Part shown: one piece after another, positions 37,996 through 48,060 of the stretch
How positions within the stretch are numbered: position 1 is the stretch's first letter
Layout: every line of letters starts with the position of its first letter
Origin: Brugia malayi
Lineage: Eukaryota > Nematoda > Chromadorea > Rhabditida > Onchocercidae
Assembly (NCBI RefSeq): GCF_000002995.4
Contig: NW_025062476.1
Coordinates: 3,467,001 to 3,531,000 of the forward strand
DNA: 64,000 bases
Reading direction: 5' to 3'
The notes under the pieces: model-generated
Databases searched by the model: none
The model's input: the letters and a program-made list of their open reading frames with translations, nothing else
Told to the model about the DNA's origin: nothing
Position numbers and translations under genes: made by a program

Positions 37996-40900
37996 ATGCA
38001 TGAAGGACGACAGGTAACCGGTGACAGTTTTAACGATATGCAACCATCATCGGCTGAATTTGATCGGTTATTTTTTGTATAATGAAAAAAAAAAAATTTT
38101 AATTAATGGTAATTAGAGATACTAAAAGGTAGGAAAAGGAAAGAATTTGAAGAAATGCAGAAATAAGTTTAATTTAGGTTCATTTTTTGTTAATCTCAAA
38201 TATTTCTTTGTGGGATAAAAATTTAACTATATTTAAGGATAATAGTTGAAGTCATACTTTAATTGAAAGCATCTTTTTTGATATCAATATTTGGCACTAT
38301 TTAAATATTGATTACTTAGTCAAATTATCAACTAATATCCTTTCTGCTTAATATAGGTCAATATATAACACTTTTTTAGTCAGTGAGAAATTGCTTTTTC
38401 TTACCATGTTTTGTAATTATTATTCTAGCCTCATTAATAGGAGATAACAAATGAACTGTTTAAGTTACAAATTTATTTTCAAGTGGCATCAAAATTTCGG
38501 GCAAAATTTGCGAATAAGACAGGTAAAATTGTTTTTACAGGATGCAACAAGATATCCTGGAAACTTTATCAGCATCAAATCGTAAAGATGGCGAACGTCT
38601 ACGTCGACATTTGCAATTTTTTTTCATGGATCCAATAACAAAATGGAAAATGCGCCATCAGTTTCCTTTTAAATTAGTCTTACAGATTTTCAAAATCGTT
38701 TTTATTTCTGTACAAGTAAGAGCTATATTCTTTCAAACTGATTTGATGAGTATTTGACAGTGCTAGGATTAATTTTGTTTTTTTGTTTTTTTTAATACTA
38801 ATAAGATATTTCTCTTCGAAAATCTGTTTCATTCTGCTTTCATAAATATTCTTTTCATGTTGATTTTCCTATATATAAGGATTAATTGATTCATACTTCC
38901 TTTATTTTTTTGATTACTAGTAGGATAAATTTAAAATTTTTTTTTAAATTTATTGAAAAAAAAGATACTTTGAATTTTACATAGTTTACAATAAAGGAAG
39001 AGGTAATGCCACTTAGGAAACTTTATAATTTTCAGCAAAAATATTAGATTTTAATTAGCTCTTCAGTAAATTGAGTGCATCGTGTGGATACGAAACTATA
39101 AATCACTACTTATACTAATTAATTAATTATCATCAATTACTTCTGATTGACTGGGTAAATTCATCATTACGTCTTTTTTCCAGCTAATGCTTTTTGCCGA
39201 ATTACGTATGTTACATGTTGATTTTATGGATGAAACACATGCGGTAATCCGACATAAATTTTTAAAAAATTGGAATAATGAGCGTGATGCACTCATTTAT
39301 CCACCGTCATCTGGTCGGTATTCCGTTTACACCGGTACTGATATTGTTGATCAGTTTGCATTCATGGTTGTTGCTGTAAGCTTCTCTTTTTTTTTGTGTA
39401 TGTGTGTGTGACTACAAATCATTTCTAATTCACAAAGATGCGAAAGTTTTTTGAAAACTAATAAGTATGAATAATCAGTTTATGGAATTTTAGTGTTAAA
39501 TTTTAAAAGATGATTTAAAATGTGAATTGAAATTTGAAACTCTTGTCAATGCTGGCATATATATCTGTTCTAGTATTATTCAATCAAGGAAGACTCATTT
39601 GCCAGTTTTTCGTATGATACGTTGAGAAATCAGGATATCTACACTTCGGTGCAGATTAATGATCCGAAATTTGTTGACAATATTTCCATTGACGATATAC
39701 CACCGATGCAATTTTGCTTAAAAAAAATTGCTAATGTGACGGTTTTTAACAACACTTATGAATTTGATATTTCAGAAATTAATGGTGAGGAATTGTTTTG
39801 ATTGATATTAATATTTATTTATTTATATAATATTTCAAATTTTAGACTAATTTTCATTTTGGAATATTTTTTGGAGATTTCGAAAAGCTAATTTTGTATT
39901 TTCAATAACTAGATCCAGTTGTCCGTTATACATTTATATATCCTTTATATGGAAGCATTACTTTTAATTATATCTTATGAAATTACAAAATAATTTAAAA
40001 CTCTTGGCTGAAAACTGATTTCAATACCTTTTCATTTGAAATATTGGCAAATTTCTTTTTGATGTCCAGATGACTATACTTTCTCGCACCAAAATGAAAG
40101 TGAAAACAGAATATTGATTGGAAAGATTACCACTCAAAAGTAAAAATAGGTGAATTTGCTGTCGAACCTTTTTATCGTTGTAATTTTTCCAGTCGAGACA
40201 CATTTATAGATTGTGTATTATTGAAATTTAACAAAAATGAAGTGGAAGAAATCCGTCGAAATGCAAGTTCAATGAGAAAATTCCTTGAAGAACGCAAGAT
40301 TACATTTAAACCGGAAGATGCTTTGATCATATCAAAAGGTGTATTGAGCTTCAACTTACGAACGATTCATTTCAGTACAATTTCAACTGATGAGCGACCA
40401 GAATGTTTTTTAATTCAAGTAAATTTTTATCAATTCTTCGTGAAATTTATCGCCTTTTCTACTATAATTAATAACTGTTCGTCAGATTTTTGTGGCATCA
40501 AATTATCATTTCAATTATAATATTTAATCTGCTAGAAAAAAAAAAAAAAATTACATGTAGTAAACATTAACAGTAGTTAGAATAGCTACTGTTGATTCCA
40601 GTAGTCAGTGATATGATAATTTTTTCTTTTTTAGTCTTTTTCCTCGATATCGTAATCTTCACTCATACATAATAATACTGACTATTTAGGTCTCAATTAT
40701 TTTCGACAACTCACGACATACTGGTCAAGTATACATTTCTCTATCAACAGTTATTAGTTACGTCACTCTGTGCAATGGTCGAGTTGTACATGGTATGTAT
40801 CAGTTATCAAATAATCTGAATGATTTTTTAGTTCATAGAATACTAAGTTTGTTTTTCTCATCTTTTTTTTTTTTTTTTTTTTCGTTTTTCCGTCTTTTAG

Positions 40901-43900
40901 AAAAAGAGAAAGACGAGCTATGAACCATTTAGTAGAAATGTTTACCAAATGGTTCATGTATCTATACCTTCTTGTTGATTATGTTTAATTTCCTAGAAAA
41001 TACAAGCTTGCATCTTTGAAAACAAGAAACATGGTGTTATAAGTATTAAAAAGAAAGAAAAAAATGCTGGAAATGTCAACTCACTTGCATTAGTGATAAG
41101 AGATCAACTTTCTATGTTATATATCTGTTTGTAAATGATATGTATCTGTACCACTTATCATATCAGGAGATGGTACATTAACAGTAAGTATTATTATATT
41201 TATTATTGATGTTTTGGTTTTGTTGATGTGTATCGCATCGTTAATACTCTGTTGTCGTGCTCTTCTTCGAGCTCATCTCCTGAAATTGGTGAGTTTAAAT
41301 TTTTTTTTTTTTTTTTTTTTTTTTTTGTGTTTAAAATCTCACTGTTAATATCAGGCCATCAGCTTTGATTATCATCTATCTGTACGGTCATATCATTCCT
41401 TATATTTATTGATCTTCTTGTGTTATACTCTCTGATTCACTTTTTTATTCGAGATTTGCAATTCTATAACTGTTCGCAATTTATTTCATTTACTGAAAGT
41501 AACGAATTTCTTATGACAAATACATATCAATTTTTAATTAATACTAATTTGTTGTAATTTAGGCAACGGCAAAATTTGTTCGGAATGTGTTGCGACGTGA
41601 GTTATCGCTAAGTGATCAGTTGGAATTCCTAAATTTTTGGTATGTGATGATTGTTGCAAACGATATATGTATTATCTGTGGCACTCTTTGCAAAATCACA
41701 ATTGAATTCAGAGTAAGTCTTTTTACCATTGTATTTGCTGTTCTGAAAATCTATCAGAAATTTTATCAAAATGTAGGGTGACAAACTTTTAAAGCATATT
41801 GAGCTATTACTGTGAATATACTTTTAATCTTAGGCTTAAATTCTAGCCACAGAAAATTTGGGTAGAGGAAAAATCCTGTTATATGGAAGTTGACTTCATA
41901 AAATTGTTAAATCTTTAACGGTTTTGTGACTTCAAATCTCAGCTTAAAATATTTTTTTTTTTTTTATTGATATAAATTTTCATAAACATTTCAGGATTTT
42001 GATAATGATTTGTTCACCACATCTGGTGTATTACTGGGCACTGGTGCCCTTTTAGTGTACGTTGGTGTACTACGCTACTTCTGTTTCTTTTCAAAATATA
42101 ATGTTGGTTTATGTTCGTAAAAAATTCTTTATGTAGTAATAAAATACTTTTAACTGTGAATTTTATCTTTTAGGTATTTTTTTTTTTTAGTAGTAACATT
42201 TTTGTTTTAGATATTAATTTTAACAGTGAAGAAATCGTTACCAAATATTCTTCGCTTTATGTCATGTGCAGCTGTTCTTTACGCTGGTTTTCTTATTGCC
42301 GGATGGGTTATAATTGGACCGTATAGTTTAAAGGTTTTTTTAAAAGAGATATTATGCAGAGTGTTATTTTAATTTTATCATTAAAGAGTTTGTCTAATTG
42401 ATCATCCTAAATTGATATGATTGAATTTGGCAACATAAGAATTATTACTGATATCATAATATATGCCATCCTATTTTACTTATTGACGTGCCGTTAGTGA
42501 TTACTTTAAACTATTTAATGAATTATAATATCTTATTTTACGGTATAATTGAAGTTATAGGAAATATTTTCCGTCCTAATTTTTTACTCTGCACTAAATT
42601 GTTATTCTTTATCCGGTTGATTCGAAATTTTCTGTTAAATTCAAGATAATTTCAGTTTCGCACATTAGGGAAATCATCAGAAGCATTATTTTCACTAATA
42701 AATGGTGATGATATGTTCGCTACATTTTTCACTATCAACGATTCTAATACAATTATTAATATAGTTGGCACAGCTTACATTTATGTATTTGTATCTTTAT
42801 TCATTTATGTAGTTTTATCACTATTTATTGCTATTATCATGGATGCTTATGAAGTCATCAGGGTATGTTTCCTAAAAATTTACCAAATTTAAAAACAGTC
42901 TTTCCTCAATATTCATCATTTTTTCTTCTTATTTAACGTTTTTGATTATGTTACTTGACTAATAATAATACGTTAGAAATAAGAATATAGTCTTGAAAGA
43001 AAATTATTTCAAATCTAGAAGAGAGTTTCTTGATAATTGAATTAAAAATAGACAACTCAAGTAATTACTTTGAAAAGAAAAATGGCAAATGCATGAATAC
43101 TTTGAATACCCAAATTAAAAAATTAGCATAATAAAATTTTAGCCTTATCGTTGCTTGATATTATGTAAGTAACCATTAGCTACTCTTCCTATTTATTATT
43201 GTTGCTATGTATCACTGAATTGAAGATTTTCTCAGCAATAATTTCTAATATTGTAGTGTTGAAAAAAATTTCTTAAGTTAATATTACCATGTTGATTTTT
43301 CATATTTTCAAAGATTACAGGATCGCTATAGAGGTCAGGAAAGTGAAGAAAAGTCACTGTTACAACTTTTATGTGCAGGAGATTCATGTAATTTAACGGA
43401 TGCTGAGGAAAGACGGCTTGAGTATTCTTCAGGAAACTTACTCAAATTAGGTAAAAAAAAATTTTTCCTGCTATTCTTTCTAAACAGATTTATGCAGGTG
43501 TATTCAAGGAATTAATGTAAATTATGTTTCTAGTTTAGAATAAATTCCTAATATTTTTGAAGATTCCATTCAAGTTTTGTTGAAATATAGCAACATGTAT
43601 CTAAAAAAGTTTTGAAACAAATTTGAAATAAGATGGTTCTCTGGCTGATTTATATTTTATATTTGATTAGAGATATGGTTTTTTTTTTTTTTTTTTTTTT
43701 TAAGATTTTTCGATTTTTCATGTTTTTCTGAAAGTCAAAAGCTGTTGTTATGAGGATAATACCAACTTTGAACTACTTTTTATTTATTATAGATTGCTGT
43801 GATTTGTTTCGTCAACTAATCGGACCATTTTGTAATTGCTTTGGTGTTATGCAACAAGAACCACCATATAATTCATTTGAAAATTCAAATGAATTTACTA

Positions 43901-43923
43901 ATAATCGTGATGTAAATACATGA
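37996..43923 (+). CDS. cup-5: Mucolipin TRP channel, CUP-5/TRPML orthologue (14 exons)
   Basis: Lysosomal cation channel that releases calcium and iron and is needed for lysosome maturation (family knowledge). Exons: 37996-38066, 38541-38715, 39184-39375, 39574-39784, 40070-40139, 40193-40418, 40690-40792, 41167-41288, 41563-41712, 41995-42102, 42211-42333, 42656-42862, 43321-43450, 43793-43923; all in phase, 672 aa. The ATG directly follows a strong acceptor, so trans-splicing is likely. The basic N-terminal segment LRRHLQFFF precedes TM1 (about 69-90). A large lumenal loop with N-glycosylation sequons (NVT, NNT) follows, then a cluster of TM segments from about 353 to 580. The pore filter NGDD is at 533-536, inside SLINGDDMFATF. 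The cytosolic tail has a DCCDLF cysteine pair. One intron (40140-40192) is only 53 nt. Identity is secure; an extra upstream exon cannot be excluded. Confidence 0.93.
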
Positions 43924-45171
43924 ATTTATTGAATGAAAGGCTTTTTGCATGTTCAATTGTCAAGATTTCAATCATAGATGATAGGGTTTAAATATAAGTA
44001 TAACACAATAGCACAATCATATTAACTTATAATAAATATCCGTCTCTTGAAAATGTTCATCTATATTTGAAATAAAATCTATTCCAATCAATATTTTCCT
44101 GAGAAATTGTAAGCATACAGTGTGTAATTGAACTAAGCATTTAATCTATCTAGATCTGTATTTGTTTGTATAACTTCGTACTTCAAATAGTGCATGCAAC
44201 GCACAATAATACATATATTATGCATGCTTTATTGTAACCTTATCATATATATATATACTTTCTATATTTGTTATTCTTAGTTGTTGTATTCACAGATTTT
44301 CTATTCTTTCTGGATTATTTCGATTATTTTCTAAACGATATATGATATAAATGATTTGATATATTATCCTATATTGCTTGTATATTTATCAATTTATTGC
44401 TTCAATGTATGCAAAGAACATTGAAAATATTTATAGTTTCACTCAAAAGTTTAGATTTTACAATTAAAATTTTATTTAAAATTTACACATGTATTCATTG
44501 AGAATTTGCTCTTTCAATTGAACTTTTTGGTCCAATTAATAGTTGTTTTTTTTCTCATTTAGAAAATTAAATTTTAGCAGATAATAATTAGTAGCTATTA
44601 ATTTATTTTTCTGGTATAATTTTATGTCATTTCTTTTTCCATAGCGATCAAAATATTTTTGTTCATTTGTAATAATCATTTCTTCAATTTGATGGGAGAA
44701 GAGCAAAAAGTGATTTATATATTTTTTCCATGCATTTAATTTCTAGTTCAATTTTTAACTCCTTATACTTCTCATCTTTCTTCATTTTCCTAACCTATTG
44801 CAATTTGAGTTAATCCAATATAATTGGAATAATTTTTGAAATACTTTAACCATTGTTTATTTTCAACTAAAACTATCGCTGAAAAAAAAAAAAAAGCAAA
44901 ATTTGTTTTGTTGTAATTACAAAGTTAAAAGAAAAAAAAAACACAATTTCCCATTTAATTTCTCATAAATAACAAAAATATTAGGCTATTAAATCATTCG
45001 GTACCATATAATAATGCTGTGGTCAATTATTTCTGAAATTACTCAAAATGTTCACTTGCAGCACATTTGCTTTTGTTGAAATAACTGTTATTTGTTTCAA
45101 AAAATGCTTAATTTGAAATTCAATTAAATAGCTAAAGCGGAAATTAAATGTGAAATTTTATGATTCCACGT
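43924..45171. other. cup-5 3' region up to the retroelement
   Basis: A+T-rich DNA with AATAAA at 44031-44036, a likely polyadenylation signal for cup-5. No gene was recognised. The last bases before the element (ATGATTCCACGTGTTGC) would be continuous with an open frame on the far side of the insertion. Confidence 0.6.
44031..44036 (+). terminator. Polyadenylation signal for cup-5
   Basis: AATAAA about 110 nt after the cup-5 stop codon. It is the first canonical hexamer downstream. Given the base composition this is plausible but unproven. Confidence 0.45.
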
Positions 45172-45176
45172 GTTGC
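45172..45176. repeat. Target-site duplication, left copy
   Basis: GTTGC next to the left LTR, matching 53287-53291 exactly. A 5 bp duplication fits BEL/Pao integration. Confidence 0.9.
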
Positions 45177-45722
45177 TGTCGTGAAAGGTTTGCCTGGTTG
45201 ATATTCGAATAATTGCAATACAGTAGGAAGATTAATAAACCTTTATTTTCCGAAAATGTATTATTAATAAACTGAGCAATAAAAAAGAGAATTTAAAATA
45301 AAAAAGAAGAAAGGAGGAATTGAGGTTGGTTGACAAAGGAGTAGTCGACAACAATGACAATGATCACCCCCCTTTGTTTATTAGAATTGAATTTATATGA
45401 GTGAGGATTGGGTGTGTCTAAGATAAAATCACATGTGTAAAGAATTTAAAGTGTTTACAAAGAAGATATTAAAATGAAAGCTAATTTCAATTTTACATAA
45501 AAATCATACGTGTGAAGAATTGGAAGTGTTTACAACGAAGAGATTAAAATGAAAGCTAATTTCAATTTTACAGAAAAAATTACATGCATGAAGAATTGGA
45601 TGTGTTTACAAAAAGGAGATTAAAATTACATGTGTGAATTGTTTACAATTTAAAAAAAGGAGAGATGATTTATGATACTTTGAAATTGGTTAGAAGTTTT
45701 CGCGAAATAATAATTCGCGACA
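45177..45722 (-). repeat. 3' LTR of the BEL/Pao element
   Basis: 546 bp with TG/CA ends inside a 5 bp inverted terminal repeat (TGTCG/CGACA). By eye it is identical to 52741-53286. It contains about three and a half copies of a 76 bp tandem unit. Confidence 0.95.
45432..45650. repeat. 76 bp tandem repeats inside the LTR
   Basis: Repeat units begin near 45433, 45508 and 45584, with a truncated unit near 45630. Each contains a GTGTTTACAA box and GATTAAAAT. The same array occurs in the other LTR at about 52996-53214. Repeated units in an LTR often carry promoter or enhancer sites (inference). Confidence 0.8.
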
Positions 45723-45747
45723 CTCCCAAAGGGGGAGAGAAATTGTT

Positions 45748-47811
45748 TTAAGATGTAATTTTGAAAGAGTGATTTTGAGGTATATAGCTAAATGTACGGA
45801 GTTTAATAGGTGGGATTTCTTCTTTAGTTAAGAATTGAGTGTGTGGTGATTCTGTAGGGAGAGTAATGATGGTAGTTTGATTTGAATTTCGTTTTGAAGT
45901 ATTACAAAGAAGAGATTGAACTAATTTAAATTTACACTTAATAATAACTAAAATAGTTAATATTGTCACGATAATTATACTGATAAAAATCAATTTCCAA
46001 TGTGTTATCACGTTTTCAAATTCTTCTTCTATCGGTAAAACAATTTCATTGAACTCCTTTTCCATTTGTTTGATAATTTCTTCTCCTTCTTCAGAGATTT
46101 CTTGCCAAAAGAGTTCATCCTTTATTTGATGTGGTATTGAATTAATTGTTTTTTGAGTTTGAGCTAAGATTTCCAATTCTGCATTAATTCTCTCAATTTC
46201 AAACTTACTTATTAAATCTCCTTTGAATTCGATATTTTCGATTGTTGATTGTTCTGATTTGCAAGGAGCCACCATCAAATTTCCATTAACTCTTTTAGCT
46301 ATCACATCATTTCTTTGAAGTATTAGTTTCGTGGCAAGGGTAGGATTGCTGATTGATAGCCATTTGATCAAAAGCAATAAGTTATTTCTGTTTTGGCAAC
46401 TTCTCTGCTGTGTTTCTTTGAGTTGTTGAAGGAATTCTTGTCTTAGTGAATCAGAAAGGTATTGAAGTTTTACGTTTTCAGGATCGTACTTTCTATCCGG
46501 AGACTTTTCCATCATTAATAGTTTGTTTGTTACTCTTCGTTTGAATTTTGTAGTAGAGTTCGAGTCATCTTCAACGTCTAGTTCAATAACTATATCGCCC
46601 TGCATTAAAATTGGAGAGATGAATTTACAATTTTTGGTGTTTAATATAGGGGGATTTTTATCAATTATAAGCGATGCTTGTATCTCATCGATGATGAAGT
46701 GGTTGTTATACTTTGTAGCCTTGAATCTTCCGATCTTTCGATATAAACAATGATTGGTCGTATCATTGCTATTCCATATGATAATGCTAGTATTCGTTAT
46801 GCATTCACCCTTTTGTGTCAAACAGTCTTTTATATCTTCAAGGTTAGAGACTAACCCTCTTCCATCGTAGATGAGAATTTCTCCTTGAGTTAATATGAAG
46901 TTTGAAGTTGATTGACAGTTAACTCCTAACCATCCATAGGAGTATTGTATTTCCTTATTCGTTATCCATTGATTAGGAGAAGATTGAATCAGTCCAATTC
47001 CGTTCATTTGTTTTCGAATATTTAAATATCTGCAGAATTGTGAAGAAGTTGCGGTAGTAGACGTATGGTCTGACACTACCGATAGCGATATTCTGAGAAA
47101 GGCTTTCGTGCATACAGTCCGTGTAATGTTGCTACATTTTATAGCTGGTATTCTTACATGGGTGCGTGTGTACACATCCACTTTGTGATATGTAGCATTT
47201 TTGTGAATAATTTCTTCACAATTCCATTTTTCAGGAATATTAAAGGGTACTCCAGTAATCCAATTACAGCTATTGTTAGCTAATACCTGTCTTGGTATTA
47301 ATGACATCATCGTTATTAATGATAAAGTTTTTATCAAAAGATTAGACTTGTCTTTAGCGTAGATTGTAGTTTGTGATTTTTTAGCACTTCTGGTTCGTCG
47401 AGCAATGGGTTCTTCTGGTTCATCTTCCACTTTTTCTTCTTTATCTTCAGTAGCATCTATTTCCATAGGATAAAGCATATTTATTGATCGATCGATTTGT
47501 TTTCCATTCGGTAATTGTATTGTTGCACTCCTTATTTTTCCATCCCATCCTCGATTAATTTTTATTATCCTTGCCAATTTCCATACACCACGAGGTATTT
47601 CTGGTTCATTTAATAATACTATCTCATTTTCATGTGGTACTCTTTTTTCTATTATTCTAGGTGATTTTAATTCTCTTTGTGTGCGTTCTCTAAGACTTGT
47701 AAGATATTCTTCTTTCCACAACTTCCAAAAGACATCTAATGTGTTAAGAGTGGTAGTCCAATACTTGACTAATTTATCTTTAGTCTTTATTGTATAAGGG
47801 GTATATTCATC
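45748..47811 (-). CDS. Pol C-terminal tail joined to envelope-like glycoprotein
   Basis: A frame open from a stop at 47812-47814 to TAA at 45748-45750. The numbering below starts at the TTG at 47721. Residues 1-90 match the DUF5641-like end of BEL/Pao pol (VWKLARIIKINRGWDGKIR). After a basic linker (ARRTRSAKK, 107-115) comes a hydrophobic signal-peptide-like segment (128-147). An ectodomain with about a dozen cysteines and several N-glycosylation sequons follows. It has a possible furin-type site FKRR (393-396), a coiled-coil-like region (about 505-560), one transmembrane segment (about 576-596) and a tail of about 60 residues. This is a type I membrane glycoprotein layout, as in envelope-bearing LTR elements. 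The block at about 440-487 recalls class III (gB/chuvirus-like) glycoproteins; that part is a weak inference. The module itself has no internal break. The first in-frame ATG is at residue 82, so expression probably needs splicing or processing. Confidence 0.75.
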   Translation of the reverse strand, partial: DEYTPYTIKTKDKLVKYWTTTLNTLDVFWKLWKEEYLTSLRERTQRELKSPRIIEKRVPHENEIVLLNEPEIPRGVWKLARIIKINRGWDGKIRSATIQLPNGKQIDRSINMLYPMEIDATEDKEEKVEDEPEEPIARRTRSAKKSQTTIYAKDKSNLLIKTLSLITMMSLIPRQVLANNSCNWITGVPFNIPEKWNCEEIIHKNATYHKVDVYTRTHVRIPAIKCSNITRTVCTKAFLRISLSVVSDHTSTTATSSQFCRYLNIRKQMNGIGLIQSSPNQWITNKEIQYSYGWLGVNCQSTSNFILTQGEILIYDGRGLVSNLEDIKDCLTQKGECITNTSIIIWNSNDTTNHCLYRKIGRFKATKYNNHFIIDEIQASLIIDKNPPILNTKNCKFISPILMQGDIVIELDVEDDSNSTTKFKRRVTNKLLMMEKSPDRKYDPENVKLQYLSDSLRQEFLQQLKETQQRSCQNRNNLLLLIKWLSISNPTLATKLILQRNDVIAKRVNGNLMVAPCKSEQSTIENIEFKGDLISKFEIERINAELEILAQTQKTINSIPHQIKDELFWQEISEEGEEIIKQMEKEFNEIVLPIEEEFENVITHWKLIFISIIIVTILTILVIIKCKFKLVQSLLCNTSKRNSNQTTIITLPTESPHTQFLTKEEIPPIKLRTFSYIPQNHSFKITS

Positions 47812-48060
47812 TTAGTCACTATCATAATTTATTGGTAGATCTAATGAAGCCATAGGTGATATAAAATCAATTGGACGAATGATTCTGTAGTCGTCAAACC
47901 CTACATAAGTTAATGGACGGGTATTAAGGATTCCTTCTATTTCAACTATTAATGTTATTAATTCTCCTTCCTTTAGAAGTTTCCTTCCTATTGCTCTTCT
48001 TAATGCCCCTTTTGTGAGTCCTATAAGTCTTTCATATACACCACCCCCCCATGGTGCTCT
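47812..48060 (-). pseudogene. Frameshifted integrase C-terminal segment of pol
   Basis: In the frame one base away from the end of gag-pol, the sequence continues recognisable integrase ([20 protein letters not shown], then ILNTRPLTYVGFDD) with the third acidic catalytic residue. It stops at an in-frame TAA at 47812-47814 and then resumes in the same frame as the next open frame. The shift lies in or near an A5 run on the coding strand (about 48061-48065), beside a seven-base G run. Both breaks separate the integrase core from its C-terminal part. Confidence 0.75.

Noticed and set aside
45723..45745. Purine-rich AAAGGGGGAGAGAAA beside the 3' LTR as a polypurine tract
   Set aside because: It is purine-rich on the plus strand, but the element is transcribed from the minus strand, where this is pyrimidine-rich. 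Only a short GGGAG remains.
46523..46753. Plus-strand open frames inside the retroelement (also near 49599-50003, 50100-50309 and 51259-52473)
   Set aside because: They are antisense shadows of the long minus-strand gag-pol and envelope frames and have no domain of their own.
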